Below, in pieces: positions 35,753 to 48,777 of a DNA stretch of 64,000 bases (positions are counted from its first letter, which is position 1; each line of letters opens with the position of its first letter). Under the pieces are notes generated by a model, which ran no database searches, was not told where the DNA came from, and saw only the letters and a list, made by a program, of their open reading frames with translations. The DNA comes from Lutraria lutraria (lineage: Eukaryota; Mollusca; Bivalvia; Venerida; Mactridae): positions 12,038,001 to 12,102,000 of the forward strand of contig OZ026845.1 of the NCBI GenBank assembly GCA_964023205.1. The letters run 5' to 3'. Made by a program: the position numbers and the translations under genes.

Positions 35753-36904
35753 TAGTTTATCCTCATTTTGGTATATTAGATCACCTTTCAAACATTACAA
35801 CACAGAATGCATTCAATAATTTTAGTTTTGATCTCTTTATAACAAAGAAAACATTTTCTTAGTTTAAATTCAGTATGTTTCATGTTAAACTACACCATAC
35901 CAATATTTAAAATACTGATAATTATTGTGTACTTAGAGTCCTAAAAGTTTGAATAATTGTTCTATTATAAGAACTCTATATAGATATGCTTAACTATGTA
36001 TGAATTTATCATAAATCAGTTCACTACCGTTTGTATCTTGGCATCACAATTAATACATAAACACTTCATTTCCATGAAAAAAGTCTGTAATACTATGTTG
36101 TCTGCTATTCATGCTGGTTAGAATCTCTGCAGCTACTGTGTCAAATCCATAACTCCATTTAAAAATTTTGTTTGTCCATTAACACAAGCAAAATTTCTCA
36201 TTTGGTCCAAAAATTCATTTACCGAAATTGTATTTGCTTGAAGGAATACAAGCTTGACATTACACAATGTCTGGTGAGGATGAGATTGCACATTATCATT
36301 ATCATCTTATCTCATTATCCACTGACAAAATCCATTCCTCAAATAACCTACTAATTAAGTTATTCAGCTTTCACCTTACTTAAACATCTCAGTTTCACTA
36401 ATTTCCCTATCACTGAGTTTTCTCCTGTCATCCTGGTGCATAGAGCTACTGTAATACAATCTTTAGCACGCTTCCCCCTAGCACACTCTTCTCTTGACTT
36501 GATCAATGTTGTTTTTCAACCGGCTAAATAAAAGATCCCCCTTTCATCCAAATTATATATGTCACATGGTTCATATTATTCACATACATGCATAAGCTTT
36601 CCAACCTGACACCTCATCTTTTTACACGTAATGTTGTGTCTTTTCAAGAATTTCTCTTTAACAACTGTTGGAAGCCTTAACTTCATGCAAACCTAATTCA
36701 CTTTCTGTTGAATTTGTGGCCGAGGGTCGCAGGCAGGGCAACATCCTTGTGCTGTGGAGCATAATTATGAAGCAATTTTTACGACCATGTACAAGTATTT
36801 TTTTTTATTCATTCATTTTTACGGAATAATTGTATCGCCCAGTGATCCTCTAATTGCAGAGTAATGTCCCCTTGAACTTAGCCGTTTAGTGTACTATCAC
36901 ATTC
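35753..36904. other. Non-coding, possible faint RT relic
   Basis: Near 36015-36110 frames read YRLYLGITIN and KVCNTMLSAIHAG, faintly like a LINE RT. Too short and damaged to call. Otherwise nothing is supported. Confidence 0.25.
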
Positions 36905-36960
36905 TTAGTGTCAAAGCGGCGGCCGGGGTATCAGTCACCTCTGTGACAGCTCTAGTTTTA
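36905..36960 (+). mobile_element. Helitron-like 3' end, solo copy
   Basis: AAAGCGGCGGCCGGGGTATC, then a small hairpin TCACCTCTGTGA, then CAGCTCTAG followed by T. The same end occurs at 53045-53091. A short hairpin followed by CTAG is the Helitron 3' signature; the assignment is inference because no 5' end is identified. Confidence 0.45.
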
Positions 36961-37550
36961 AGCTGAGCAATTAACATTAAAGTGTCGGATCATTATCATC
37001 CAATCAAAATCGCTAATGTTTACGATTCAATAATTGATGTCTAGTACGAGATTTTTTAACAATTTTTTTGTCATTAATGAATTAATAGTATCATATCATA
37101 CCAATACAATGCACATTACGCTAGAGATATTTAACGCTGATAAGGAAAAGTCGATAAAGGGGAGCAGTATTTATTGCAAACAACATTATTTTTTAGCGTT
37201 CGGTTAAAAAATTTTGTTGCTTGGTATTAAAGTATGATATTTAATCTTTGTAAATAACGTAAAATACCATTTTACATTATTGTAGCGATTTTAACCAAGC
37301 CACATACATTAATGAATGATTGTCATGTGAGCAATGTTGGGTCATCTTGGCCCTCTTGTTTATGATGTTGGCGTGTCAGCAAGTAGTCAAAAGCAAAAAT
37401 TAAAATATCATTTTTCTATTTCTGATAAAAAGCGAGCGGCAAATGCATTAAACAAATAATTGAACTGGTATGGCCTTATCATCCTTTGTAAAATACACAA
37501 CATATTCTACACTGGTCAATTTATTGTACAAGGGTTGCAGTAATTTTTTT
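36961..37550. other. Non-coding, with a solo AGCTCAC-family 3' end
   Basis: 37310-37363 (GATTGTCATGTGAGCAATG, then TCTTGGCCCTCTTGTTT) is an isolated 3' end of the AGCTCAC family with no 5' part. Nothing else is supported. Confidence 0.55.
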
Positions 37551-38657
37551 AGCTCACCTGAGTGTGAAGTACACTCAAACCAACTTATAAACTGCCAGTT
37601 CGTAAACTGACATTTCTCGGAAATTATGCGGCAGAGATTTCTGAAATTTTGCATACAATAATTTCATTCAATTACCCGTATCTTTACACTATTTGATTGC
37701 ATATTCTCTTGCACAGTTACCCATGCGATATGTATACTTCATTATTGATTATATTGCTCGTGAAACTCGTGCATTCAATGAAAATTAGGTCAGTATATTT
37801 CAATCGATTCGGTTTTCTATATGCTATCATAAAAACATAAAACATGACCCCCATGTCTGTAGAAGAAAGAGGAGAAGAAATGTTGGAGTCCAACGTTCCT
37901 TTGAGACAGGTATGTTCCTCCAAGTTTCCATTATGAATTTCAATTATCATTTGTTTGTAAAAAATGTCTAATTAACGATTACAAGCATTTAATAAACTTT
38001 CAATATCATTACAGAAATAAAAATAGTTTTTGCTTTATACTTTCAACAATCAATTCATATCCAATAATATCAGGTGGTGGTTTATAAGTTGGTTTGAGTG
38101 TATTAGTATAGTATTTTGTCTGTCTGCCCATAATTCTTCAAACGACGTTCCTCTGCAACGATTCTGTCTAATTTGAAGAACCTCCTCAGGAATAATCTTT
38201 GGGTGGTCCTTTACAATAGGTGCTAAAGGAATGTCATTTCGGGCTGTACTCAGTTTCCATGGCAACCAAAAGGAAAATCTTAAAACATCTTGAAGTACAT
38301 GGTCTAAAGCTTAAGATATTAGCCATGAAGCACCATCTAGATACCCTCTAACAAAGTTGTTAAGATTATATCCCTGGGATTTAAATTGGCCCCACCCCAG
38401 GGGTCACTTGTTTCATATAGATTCATATCGGGGAAAATATAAAAAAAAGTCCTTGTCTAAAAGTACAAGGTTTAGAGCTTTGATATTTTGCATGTAGTAG
38501 AGACCCTCTTACAAAATTGCTACAAAATGATACCCCTGAGGTCTTATTTTCCAATACATTTTACTTATTGCAGCACACATTTAAATCAAATTCATAAGTG
38601 ATATTGCCACAACTCATTTCCCAGGTGAGCATTGCATGGCCACTTGGCTCTCTTGTT
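37551..38657 (+). repeat. AGCTCAC-family repeat, copy with nested TIR element (copy 4)
   Basis: Begins AGCTCACCTGAGTGTG and ends CCAGGTGAGCATTGCATGGC then CTCTCTTGTTT. The core has GGCCCCACCCCAGGGGTC and TACAAGGTTTAGAGC, related to copy 3. It is interrupted near its 5' end by the element at 37570-38102. Confidence 0.75.
37570..38102. mobile_element. Non-autonomous TIR element, 23-bp perfect ends
   Basis: 37570-37592 starts TACACTCAAACCAACTT and its exact reverse complement ends the element at 38102. If the outer TA is a target duplication, the TIR proper begins CACTC and the element fits the Tc1/mariner type. No transposase is encoded. It sits 20 bases into copy 4 of the AGCTCAC family. Confidence 0.8.
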
Positions 38658-39302
38658 TGTTAATCATTTTGATTACACAGCAGATTTAAAACTCCGTATA
38701 AAACGGTTCAGTGCTTTCCTATCATCCCATTTGTCAACCAGTTTTTGATGCAAAATTCTCATGCTTCTTGAAAAGTGTACACACCTTTGTAAGGTGAACC
38801 AGTTTTCAATCTGATTGTTAGCAGACAGGCACATGGTAGGTTGATATTTTACTAATGAAATTAATTTAGGTCACAGGTATGTGAGCTTTATACAATTAAA
38901 AAATGAATTATTTCTTCAGATAATTTTGTATTACTATTTTATAGTTTGTTTAATTTTCTTCAATTTCTTTGTTAGGATATTGTAATGTTATTGCTGAATG
39001 TTGTAAAAAACTTACTGACCATGGCTCTTTATGAGAAAGTAGGCAGTTGCTTTTAACTTTTCCGTGTGCTTTCAAGTGACAAAAATAAGCCCAAACCTAC
39101 CTATCCTATTGTAATGAACAAGTAACCAGAAAAATACATATTTGGGTGATTTAAAAAAAAATGAAGCCAAAGCGTGACGAAGGACTTGAAATTTCAACAT
39201 TGGATATCATTATTATCTTTTGTTGCGTCATGGAACCAATACATTGAAATTTATTTTCCTGAATTTTCAAAGAGATGAATCAATGCGAAATATTTTGTTT
39301 TT
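38658..39302. other. Non-coding
   Basis: No gene. 39145-39175 (GGGTGATTT then AAAAATGAAGCC) recurs in inverse at 45440-45475 and 48914-48945; see findings. Confidence 0.4.
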
Positions 39303-40467
39303 AGCTCACATGTCACAAAGTGACAAAGTGACAAAGTGAGCTATTAGGATCACTCTCCGTCCGGCGTCCGGCGTCGTGCGTCGTCAAACTTTTTGTTGTG
39401 AACACACTAGGGGCCACATTTTTGGCTCAATTTTAGCAAAACTGGGTCAGAACGTTAATATCAACAAAATCTCGGACGAGTTCGATATTGGGCCATTTGG
39501 GGTCAAAAACTAGGTCACCAGGGCCAAATAAGGGAAAACCTTGTGAACACTTTAGAAATCACTGTTTTGAATTTATCTTCATGAAACTTTGTCAGAATGT
39601 TTATTTTAATAATATGTAGGTCAAGTTTGAAAATGGGTAATTTCTGTAGTAAAATTAGGTCACTAGGGCAAATTGCTGGAAAACCTTGTGAACACTCTAG
39701 AAGTCACTGTTTTGATTGGATGATCATGAAACCTTGTCAGAATGTTTGTCTTCATAATATCTTGGACGAGTTCGAACATGGGTCATCTTGGGTCAAAAAC
39801 TAGGTCGCTAGGTCAAATCTTATGAAAAACCATGTTAACACTGTAGATTTCACAGTTATTATTGGATCTTCACCAAACTTTGTCAAATTGTTTGTTTTAA
39901 TGATATAACAGTCAAATATAAATATGAGTCATCTGGGGTCAATAACTAGGTCACTAGGTCAAATCTTAGGAAAACATTGTTAACACTGTAGATGTCACAG
40001 TTTTAATTGGATCTTCACCAAACCTTGTCAAAATGTTTGCCTCAATGATATGTGGGTCAAGGATGAACATGGGTCAGCTGGGTTCATAAACTGGGTCACA
40101 AGGTCAAATATTAGGTAAAAATCTTGTAAAAGCTCTAAATGTCATGGTTTTGATTGGATCTTGGCCAAACCTTGTCAGATTGTTTGCCTTAATGATATTA
40201 AGGACAAGTTCAAATATGGGTCACCTAGGGTCAAAAACCAGGTCACAAGGTCAAATCTTAGGAAAACCTTATTAACACTGTAGATGTCAAATTTTGATCG
40301 TATCTTCACCAAACCTAGTCAGACTGTTTGTCTTAATAATATGTAAGACAAATTCGAACATAGGTTGTCTGGGGTCAAAAGCTAGGTCACCGGTTCAAAA
40401 CAATGTTTTAATGAGTGAACAGTGATTGTCATGTGAGCGATATAGGGCCATCTTGGCCCTCTTGTTT
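39303..40467 (+). repeat. AGCTCAC-family repeat, full copy (copy 5)
   Basis: Starts AGCTCACATGTCACAAAGTG and ends CATGTGAGCGATATAGGGCC then TCTTGGCCCTCTTGTTT. The core has about seven units of 146-147 bp with AACTAGGTCAC, CACTGTAGATGTCACAG and GGATCTTCACCAAACC. It is nearly the same element as copy 6. Confidence 0.9.
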
Positions 40468-40965
40468 AATCTTTATTAAACTTCGAAGGAATTTTTTTTT
40501 CAACAATGTAAACTAGTATAAATGAACATATTTTTTTAAAAAAGAGTGTTGAAAGCAGTTTATTTGAGGGGTAATATGTAAATATGATGTAACTAACATT
40601 CTGACTGGAAATTGGTCCAAAAATACTGAGATTTTGTGAAATATAGATTTTTTTAGCATTAATTAGGTCTTAAATTTATAGAAGCACTTGGAAAAGATTC
40701 TTTTATTTGAATGTTGGCTTTCTGATTTTAATGAAATTATATCAATAGAATTATATGATAGATAGAAGGAATACTGCAAAGTTTCACCAAGATTGGATGA
40801 TATTTAATGTTGAAATTTTTTATACAAAAACAGCTTTTTTTCGTACACTTGGGACAAAAAAGTACATATGTTCAAATCAACATTTTAAACAAGGAGCTTA
40901 CTTAGTTATTTAACATATTATGTGATGTAAGCAACAAAGGTAATGTTGAGGAGTAGTTCCAACTA
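40468..40965. other. Non-coding; first TACACTTGGGAC motif
   Basis: Contains CGTACACTTGGGACAAAAAA near 40843, one of a set of recurring motifs across 40.8-47.7 kb. No gene. Confidence 0.4.
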
Positions 40966-40973
40966 ATATGAAT

Positions 40974-41725
40974 CATAGGCGCTTGGTTTCACGTTTTTGT
41001 CCGTTTCTGTCGATCTTTCACAATTCACCTCTCTCTATATATATTACTACAAGGTATTGCAGCCGCCATGTTTTAAAGCAACGGAAGTAGGTTGACTGGT
41101 TTTCAATTTTCGTATAAATACATCGGTTCCCGCGTTGTACTATAGCGAACGCTGAAACAGCGGGAACCAATAATATGTAAATTAATAGAATTGTGTTTCG
41201 ACCCTTACGATTATGTAAACAAACGTGCATTGGTATTGTTGTGTGTTGGAATAAGTAAAATTAGATCTAGTGTTAGAAAAGATCATCGACGGGAGTCAAT
41301 ATTATGTAAACATGCGTGTATAATAGGACTGTGTTTGGGCCCTTACGGTTATATGTAAACAAACGGGCTTTGGTATTTTGTTGGATTTAGTGTAATAAGC
41401 GGCTGCTTGCAAAAGATTTATTCATAAATGGACATAATCGTGTAATTCTTTGACAGCCTAGTACAGGTAACACATTAAAAAAATCGCAAATGTCACCGTT
41501 AATTCGCTTCATAATCTCCGCCAAAATACTGGTTCCCGCTGTTTCAGCATGCTCTATAGTACAACGCGGGAACCGATGTATTTATACTAAAATTGAAAAC
41601 CAGTCAACCTACTTCTGTTGCTTTAAAACATGGCGGCTGCAATACCTTGTAGTAATATATATAGAGAGAGGTGAATTGTGAAAGATCGACAGAAACGGAC
41701 AAAAACGTGAAACCAAGCGCCTATG
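40974..41725. mobile_element. 752-bp foldback transposon with 196-bp TIRs and 8-bp target duplication
   Basis: 40974-41169 is repeated in inverse at 41530-41725 with few mismatches (outer end CATAGGCGCTTGGTTTCACG). ATATGAAT lies directly outside both ends (40966-40973 and 41726-41733). Eight-base duplications point to a hAT- or P-type mobiliser. The 360-bp centre holds two imperfect direct repeats of about 85 bp (TAATATGTAAATTAATAG... and TATTATGTAAACATGCG...). The mirror-image ORFs in the arms are products of the repeat. No transposase. Confidence 0.92.
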
Positions 41726-41733
41726 ATATGAAT

Positions 41734-44700
41734 TGGATTTTTACTAAATTTTCATTAAATTCTAAAATATCAATTACAGTTATGAAGTTCATCTGATACA
41801 TTTATTCAGACTAATTAAATCAACTCAACTATTACTAAAATCATGAAAATGGTGCATGATATGTTGCATTTGGGTGATTTCAAAAATAATGAAGATTTAA
41901 AGTGACAGAAAGGTGAAATTTCAAGTTTAACACAGGCCATTTATTTCTATTGTCACTGTATGTAATAACATTGAAGTTTTGAAAAATGTAAGGGGCGATT
42001 AAGAGCAAGTTCACTCAATTCTGAAATCAGCAAATTTTATTGAACTATTTCGGTATTTTTTTCAAAATACATACATAATTTGTGATTACTTTTCTGACAT
42101 TAAACATTTAAATAACACAGTGTTTTGTAAACATTTTGATGTTGTACACATAAATGTAAAAAAAATACCAAAAATAGCTAAGGTTTTTCATTATTTTTCA
42201 AAATTTTATACTTTTTGATGATTTTTATCAATTCTATTTCTACTGATACCATGCAAAGTTTTTATATTTTTTGCATAGCATAATATAAACTGGAAACAAT
42301 ACTTGAAATATAATATTGAGATCATTTACATAAAGTTAGAATGTTTTTCTTTGTATGAAATATATTTAACTTTCCCATATATGCTGTTTGAAAAGGTGGC
42401 CTATTTTTCAACAATTTGTTACACTTGCAACATTTTTGCAATATTATGTTGTTCATATAATAAACAATACTTCTTTGGTGTCAATAGCTCAAAATGTTGT
42501 ATACAGAATTGACATAACTGAAGTGTTATCTTAAAACTAGCTGCAAATATGAATGTAACAAAAATTATTAATCAATTCATGTAACTCCACAAGTATCAAC
42601 TGCAATATGCTTTGAACAAAATACTGGATTTAATTGATGTGGTATTGTTTTAAACTTAATGTATCTTACTTTTAAACAAAATAAACTCTAGAAAATTGAT
42701 ACTAGTTCACTTACAAATGTGTTATAAGGCTATATGATGCTATTTTAATACTAATGCCAGATGTTACACTTGCAACATTTTTTCAAAAACAATGATTCAT
42801 TGCAGTATGGATAACTTGGTCCAGTTTGGGTTTAAATTAATTAATATTGCATCTGATCAGATAACTGATTTACAACAAATGAACCCCATGAATAAGAAAT
42901 GAAATTAAAAACTAGAATCTTCAGGAATGCTACCAAGTTTCATTTGGTCCAAGGGACAACTTGCCATCTTATTAGTTTTACATTCAAATCCATTTAGAAT
43001 TAACAATTAATCACAATTCTGCATGTACCATTTTGTGTACACTTTTTAAAAAAAAAAAAAACAGAATTTCACTGATTTTAAATTTCATTTGAGACCCCGC
43101 CTGCAGCAACTCTTGACAAGTGAGTTTTTTTTCAGAACATACGACTGTGGTTGCTTGGCAATGTCATCATTTTCGGGTCATGTGTAGGTACCAGTCTGTC
43201 TAAATGCGTGTAGGAACTGCAACTTAACATTTTCCTGATTTGTTTGAAGAACCCTAGAATGTAAAATAAATTTACTATAGTTATAAACCTTTAAGGATTA
43301 ATGGATTTTTAATACATGGAGAATATGTAAGATTATATTGTAAACAATTAAAAGTCCATGTCAAGATTTTAGAATGATTGGCCTACCTTTGGAACATAAA
43401 CACGTCTTTCTTTTCTTTTGTGCATACTTTTTATCTTTATGTTCTGTATTTCTTCTGTTCCATGTTGTCTTTTAAGTTCTGTTTTCTTTTTCTGTCTGAC
43501 TGTTCATAGTTTCTGTATCCTTGGACTGTTCTTTTCCTTTATGATATTATTAAATGTTTCATCGTCCTTTCTTTTTCTTTTTAACTTAAGCTTCTATAAT
43601 GTGTTTTCTTGTATTTTCTTTTCTTTAAGCGCTATTTAGACTTTCAAGTTCTTGCCTTAAATTTGGGTCATTGTTTAGTTTTTCTCTTTACTACTTCACT
43701 CTTTCATTTTATTGTTAGATATCTCTAGTGGGTGCAATGGTATGACGGTATACCAGTATATTGTGATAAAGTGTCAGGCTGCTAAGTACTGCAATACAAC
43801 ATCTATCTATGTAATGCAATAATGAATGAGCTCATAATCCATTGAATTAAATGAATGCAGACACATTTTTAGTGTTGTTTTGAACCACCAAAGACCGATT
43901 CATCCCTATATATAATAACAAATCATTTATTATTTTCTGTTTTCCATCAAACATTTATTGGTACAGTGTGTAAACCTGATAGTTTACCTATTGGTACTGA
44001 TAAGCCATCTACTAGTTATACTATATGAATGAACTACCTTAAACATTTACATCACTATGTGGTAATGTGTAAACACTAGAATTAACAGTAACTATAGTTT
44101 TATTGCATTTTTCATTACTTTTCTGCCTTGCAATACGTATTGCAATATAGGTCAACTGTATTCCAATATATTGCAATATATTGTAATTGCACAGGTTACG
44201 CCATATTGTTGCACCCCTAGAGATCTCATTGATCTGATCATCTCCCTCAAAAAGGTCATTTGACTACCAATTTGCCCATTGCAATTCCTAATTTATGTCA
44301 AAACCTTTGGAAAAATAGAAAATGCACCTTCAATATTCATCTCGATTATTTTTGTTGCAAGTGTAACATTTCTCCCTATATTTATCATTACCTGTTTATG
44401 TAGTCTGTTAACAGTTATATTACTTGCACATGTACCTATTTTCAACATATTTTCATTGTGCTTAAAGTTTAAGAATAGTAAAAGTAAAACCATTAACAAT
44501 AAGTGTAAATAATATTCATTTTAGTATAAAAGTTGGGGTATTTTGCAATTATTATACATATTTTTACTAATAAGTACTAAATTTCATTAAGATAAACTGT
44601 AAAAACATATAGCACATGTATCTCCTTAATGAAAAAGCAGTGCTTTTTAAGCAGCATTGGTACTATATGCATTATATGCCAGTATAAAATGTTCCTATTG

Positions 44701-47663
44701 CAACATGTCAAAATAGCGTTACACTCGCAACATCACTTATGATCATGCCTAGAAAAGGCATGCTTCACAACAAGAAAATGAGTGCACTATATGACCTCAG
44801 GTGGTTCTCCTCCTCTGAAATGTAAAGCAAAAAACATGCTACTTCTGTGTTTTAGAAAATTCTAAACCATTAAACTCAAATGTTACACTTGCAACATTTT
44901 CCAACAGGCAAAGTAATTTTCAATGGAGAGTGCTTGAAAAAACTTTTATCTTAAACCATTTAGTCATTTAATGTTAACAATATATCAGTCTTTTGAAATA
45001 TACACTGATAATCAATACACTTACCTTCTGTCTTGAAATGAGACCATTTTAATTGAAATGAGCAGTATTTTTAAAGAGAAAAAGATAATGCAGTAACTAT
45101 TTTCTTCTTAAAATAATATAGTTATTAAATGGTACTACTGAAATAAATTCAGTAAGCTATTAAACTTAAATGTTCACAAATTATGTAAAAAGCAACATTT
45201 CATGTTTCTATAAAGTAATAAATACATACCATCATTTTGAAAATCATGTTTTACCTAAAATGTCCCAAAAACGCGTTACACTTGCAACGATTTTACACAC
45301 GTTTTCTTTAATAACATTTGAACGCAAAACAGCAAGTTTATGAAACTTGGCTATGAAAATATTGACACCAAACCACATTCAACAGCATAGAGTTTGTGCT
45401 GAAAATCTTTGCATGGTTTGCTACATTTGAAATTTAAGGATTTGCTTCATTTTTTTTGAAATCACCCATTTTGTTATTTAGAATGTGTATTAAAACAACA
45501 GTCAATTTCAAAGTCAAATGTTTTAACCTCTCTTTAAAATTGAGAGTTAGATGTAATGCGTCCATCCGTACACTTGGGACAAAAAACTAAATTGTCTTAC
45601 ATAATTCCATATTAATGAAAATTATCCAATAGGATACACAACTTTGATAAAAATGACTCTAATAGGAGACGTTGTTTAGTATTGCATTTGTAATCATAGG
45701 TAATGAGCAATAAGTTGGAAACATAATGATTAAGAAGTTCATCATTTCAGTTATTGATATGGATTACCTTTTGCAAATGCTTGGATGAAAGTCACATTTC
45801 AAAATCTTTTTTGTTATGTCTGTACTAAAATATTGCAAGTATGAAATCATAACTAATATAATATAACTGTATAAAAGATCTAATGAGGTACTGATGTGAT
45901 AAACATGTCTGTACTCTTAGGATATTCATTGTACTCATGAATGTAAATTTCATCATTCATGGAATTTAACAATTATGTGTCAAAATTATAATTATTGTAC
46001 AGTTAGTTTTTACAGCTTGGAGTTTCACCTGAAATTGATAATATTAAAAGAAATTCTTAAAATTTAAACTAGTGCAATGTTGGCAATATTCACAGGACTT
46101 TTGATCTCACTGACAGATTCAACCAGGATCTTCTTGGTGTGATATGTCTAACTACATCTAGAAGAAGTACAGCTTCAGCCCATTATTTGGAATCGTTTGT
46201 GTTCTGTCTGCTCCAACTGTTCTTCTCCTCTTGCTTCTCTCCATCTGTTCAGCTGGACTTTGCTGGTTTCAGTTCTTGTATTTATTTCTTCTTTTTATTC
46301 CTGTATGTGATTCCATTTTACCCCTCTTTTATTATAATTTGGATCTGTCCATCTCTTTTTCAGTACCTTTACCTTGCAATTGATGTTTTCATTTCTTTTC
46401 TTGGATCTTAAGTGTTGTACTTGATCAGGATCTGACTTCATCTATATATTTATCTATTATTACATAATAAATTATTCTTTGTGCCTCTTCTAACTTAGTT
46501 CTATATGTACTTTTCTTATCATTTATTTGCTATGAGCTATGAAATTCTATTTCTAGTTCTGAAGGGGCATTTTCCACCAATTTGTCATGCTTGTACACCA
46601 AATATGCCATGAAATCATAAGATGGGATGTGCAACATACTATGCCAATCATATATAGTATGAAAAATATGTGCTCATTGATTACTGTGGATCTGAACACA
46701 TGATAACACTGATTGATCCTATTTTTATGTCCCGAGTGTACATAAAGTACATGTTTTAAAAACATAGGGTATCTTGTAACAAATACCATAAATGATTGAT
46801 AGTTAAACATTTTTATCAAGAAAATGAATGGTCATTCAAGAATAGAACAGCTTGCCAGGTTTATCTGCATGAATTGACTTAATTACAAATGTTAAAAAAT
46901 TCAGTTTAATTAAAAAACGACCTTGCTCAATAAAAACTTAACAAAATTATTCTTCACAGCCATGCAATCATATTTCATGAATAATGTAACCTTGATACTG
47001 ACTGATTCCACAAATTATTTAAGTATAATGAATGTTGCATGATATTTGACACTTGTAATTGTTTAAGTGCCAAAGCTGTGTACACTTGGGACATTCTAAT
47101 TTTGATGGTAAAAATCAATACAGACCATCAGTTCCTCAAAGCAAGAATATACAACAAGACATTGACATAAGCTATGTAGGGAATATGTTTAATGTTATGT
47201 ACATTTGTGATTTAAATATAGGCTCATTTGTTTGATTTCGTACACCTGGGACAACTCTGGTTCAAATGATACAAAATGGAATTACTTGTACAATATTGCC
47301 TACTTTTGATGTAAAATTATCATTTTTCAACTGTTGATACAATTGTTGGATAAAAAGAGCCAAAAATATTAACCACAACATGATTATTTTGTGTCTATAA
47401 GGCTTATAAGGTAGAGTTACCCCAAAAATGGTTGTCAAAAAATTCCTATAGGTATGTCTTATCATAGAGTCTCAAGCCATCATGCCATGCCAAAATGACC
47501 ATTTCATTATGTTTTCCCATTGGACATACATCAAACTACTAACTTAAAAAAAAAGATCTGTCATATGTATTGGGGTTATCTTTCTATTCAACTTGGACCA
47601 TCGGGATAAATTTAAAATGTCACACTAAAAGCGTTACACTTGGGACATTTTTGGCATGTTTTT
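41734..47663. other. 6-kb non-coding block with recurrent TTACACTTGCAACA motifs
   Basis: No supported exon or delimited element. The sequence is AT-rich with poly-T runs. A motif of about 15-20 bases, TTACACTTGCAACATTTT or TACACTTGGGACA, recurs at about 42420, 42764, 44720, 44882, 45276, 45569, 47081, 47241 and 47634, and once in inverse at 44353. Pyrimidine-rich ORFs at 43.4 and 46.2 kb are low-complexity and not called. Confidence 0.5.
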
Positions 47664-48777
47664 AGCTCACATGTCACAAAGTGACAAAGTGAGCTATTAG
47701 GATCACTCTCCGTCCGGCGTCGTGCATCGTCAAACTTTATGTTGTGACCACACTAGGGGCCACATTTTTGGCTCAATTTTAGCAAAACTGGGTCAGAACA
47801 TTAATATCAACAAAATCTCGGACGAGTTCGATATTGGGCCATTTGGGGTCAAAAACTAGGTCACCAGGGCCAAATAAGGGAAAACCTTGTGAACACTTTA
47901 GAAATCACTGTTTTGACTGCATCTTCATGAAACTTTGTCAGAATGTTTATTTTAATAATATGTAGGTCAAGTTTGATAATGGGTCATTTCTGTAGTAGAA
48001 TTAGGTCACTAGGGCAAATTGCTGGAAAACCTTGTGAACACTCTAGAAGTCACTGTTTTGACTGGATGATCATGAAACCTTGTCAGAATGTTTGTCTTCA
48101 TAATATCTTGGACGAGTTCGAACATGGGTCATCTTGGCCAAAAACTAGGTTGCTAGGTCAAATCTTATGAAAAACCATGTTAACACTGTAGATTTCACAG
48201 TTATTATTGGATCTTCACCAAACTTTGTCAAATAGTTTGTTTTAATGATATAATGGTCAAGTATAAATATGGGTCATCTAGGGCCAATAACTAGGTCACC
48301 AGGTCAAATCTTAGGAAAGCTTTGTTAACACTGTAGATGTCACAGTTTTAATTGGATCTTCACCAAACCTTGTCAAAATGTTTGCCTCAATGATATGTGG
48401 GTCAAGGATGAAGGTCAAATCTTAGGTAAAAATCTTGTAAAAGCTCTTAATGTCATGGTTTTGATTGGATCTTGGCCAAACCTTGTCAGATTGTTAGTCT
48501 TAATGATATTAAGGACAAGTTCAAATATGGGTCACCTAGGGTCAAAAACCAGGTCACAAGGTCAAATCTTAGGAAAACCTTATTAACACTGTAGATGTCA
48601 GATTTTGATCGTATCTTCACCAAACCTAGTCAGACTGTTTGTCTTAATGATATGTAAGACAAATTCGAACATAGGTGGTCTGGGGTCAAAAACTAGGTCA
48701 CCGGTTCAAAACAATGTTTTAATGAGTGAACAGTGATTGTCATGTGAGCGATATAGGGCCATCTTGGCCCTCTTGTT
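47664..48777 (+). repeat. AGCTCAC-family repeat, full copy (copy 6)
   Basis: Closely matches copy 5 at 39303-40467 along its length, with scattered substitutions and a deletion of about 50 bp near 48410 (AGGATGAAGGTCAAATC). Same ends: AGCTCACATGTCACAAAG and ATCTTGGCCCTCTTGTT. Confidence 0.9.

Noticed and set aside
36015..36790. Possible LINE RT relic
   Set aside because: Only two short RT-like words in different frames; no ordered motifs.
41018..41681. Mirror-image ORFs of 70 and 63 codons sharing a peptide
   Set aside because: They are the two arms of the 752-bp foldback element read in opposite directions.
43418..46411. Hydrophobic ORFs at 43.4 and 46.1 kb as membrane proteins
   Set aside because: They are translations of pyrimidine-rich low-complexity DNA (mostly F, L, S, C) without splice context or family motifs.
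39597..48586. ORFs of 63-75 codons with nearly the same peptide at 39.6 and 47.9 kb
   Set aside because: Both are readings of the 147-bp units in AGCTCAC-family copies 5 and 6, with no sign of coding constraint.
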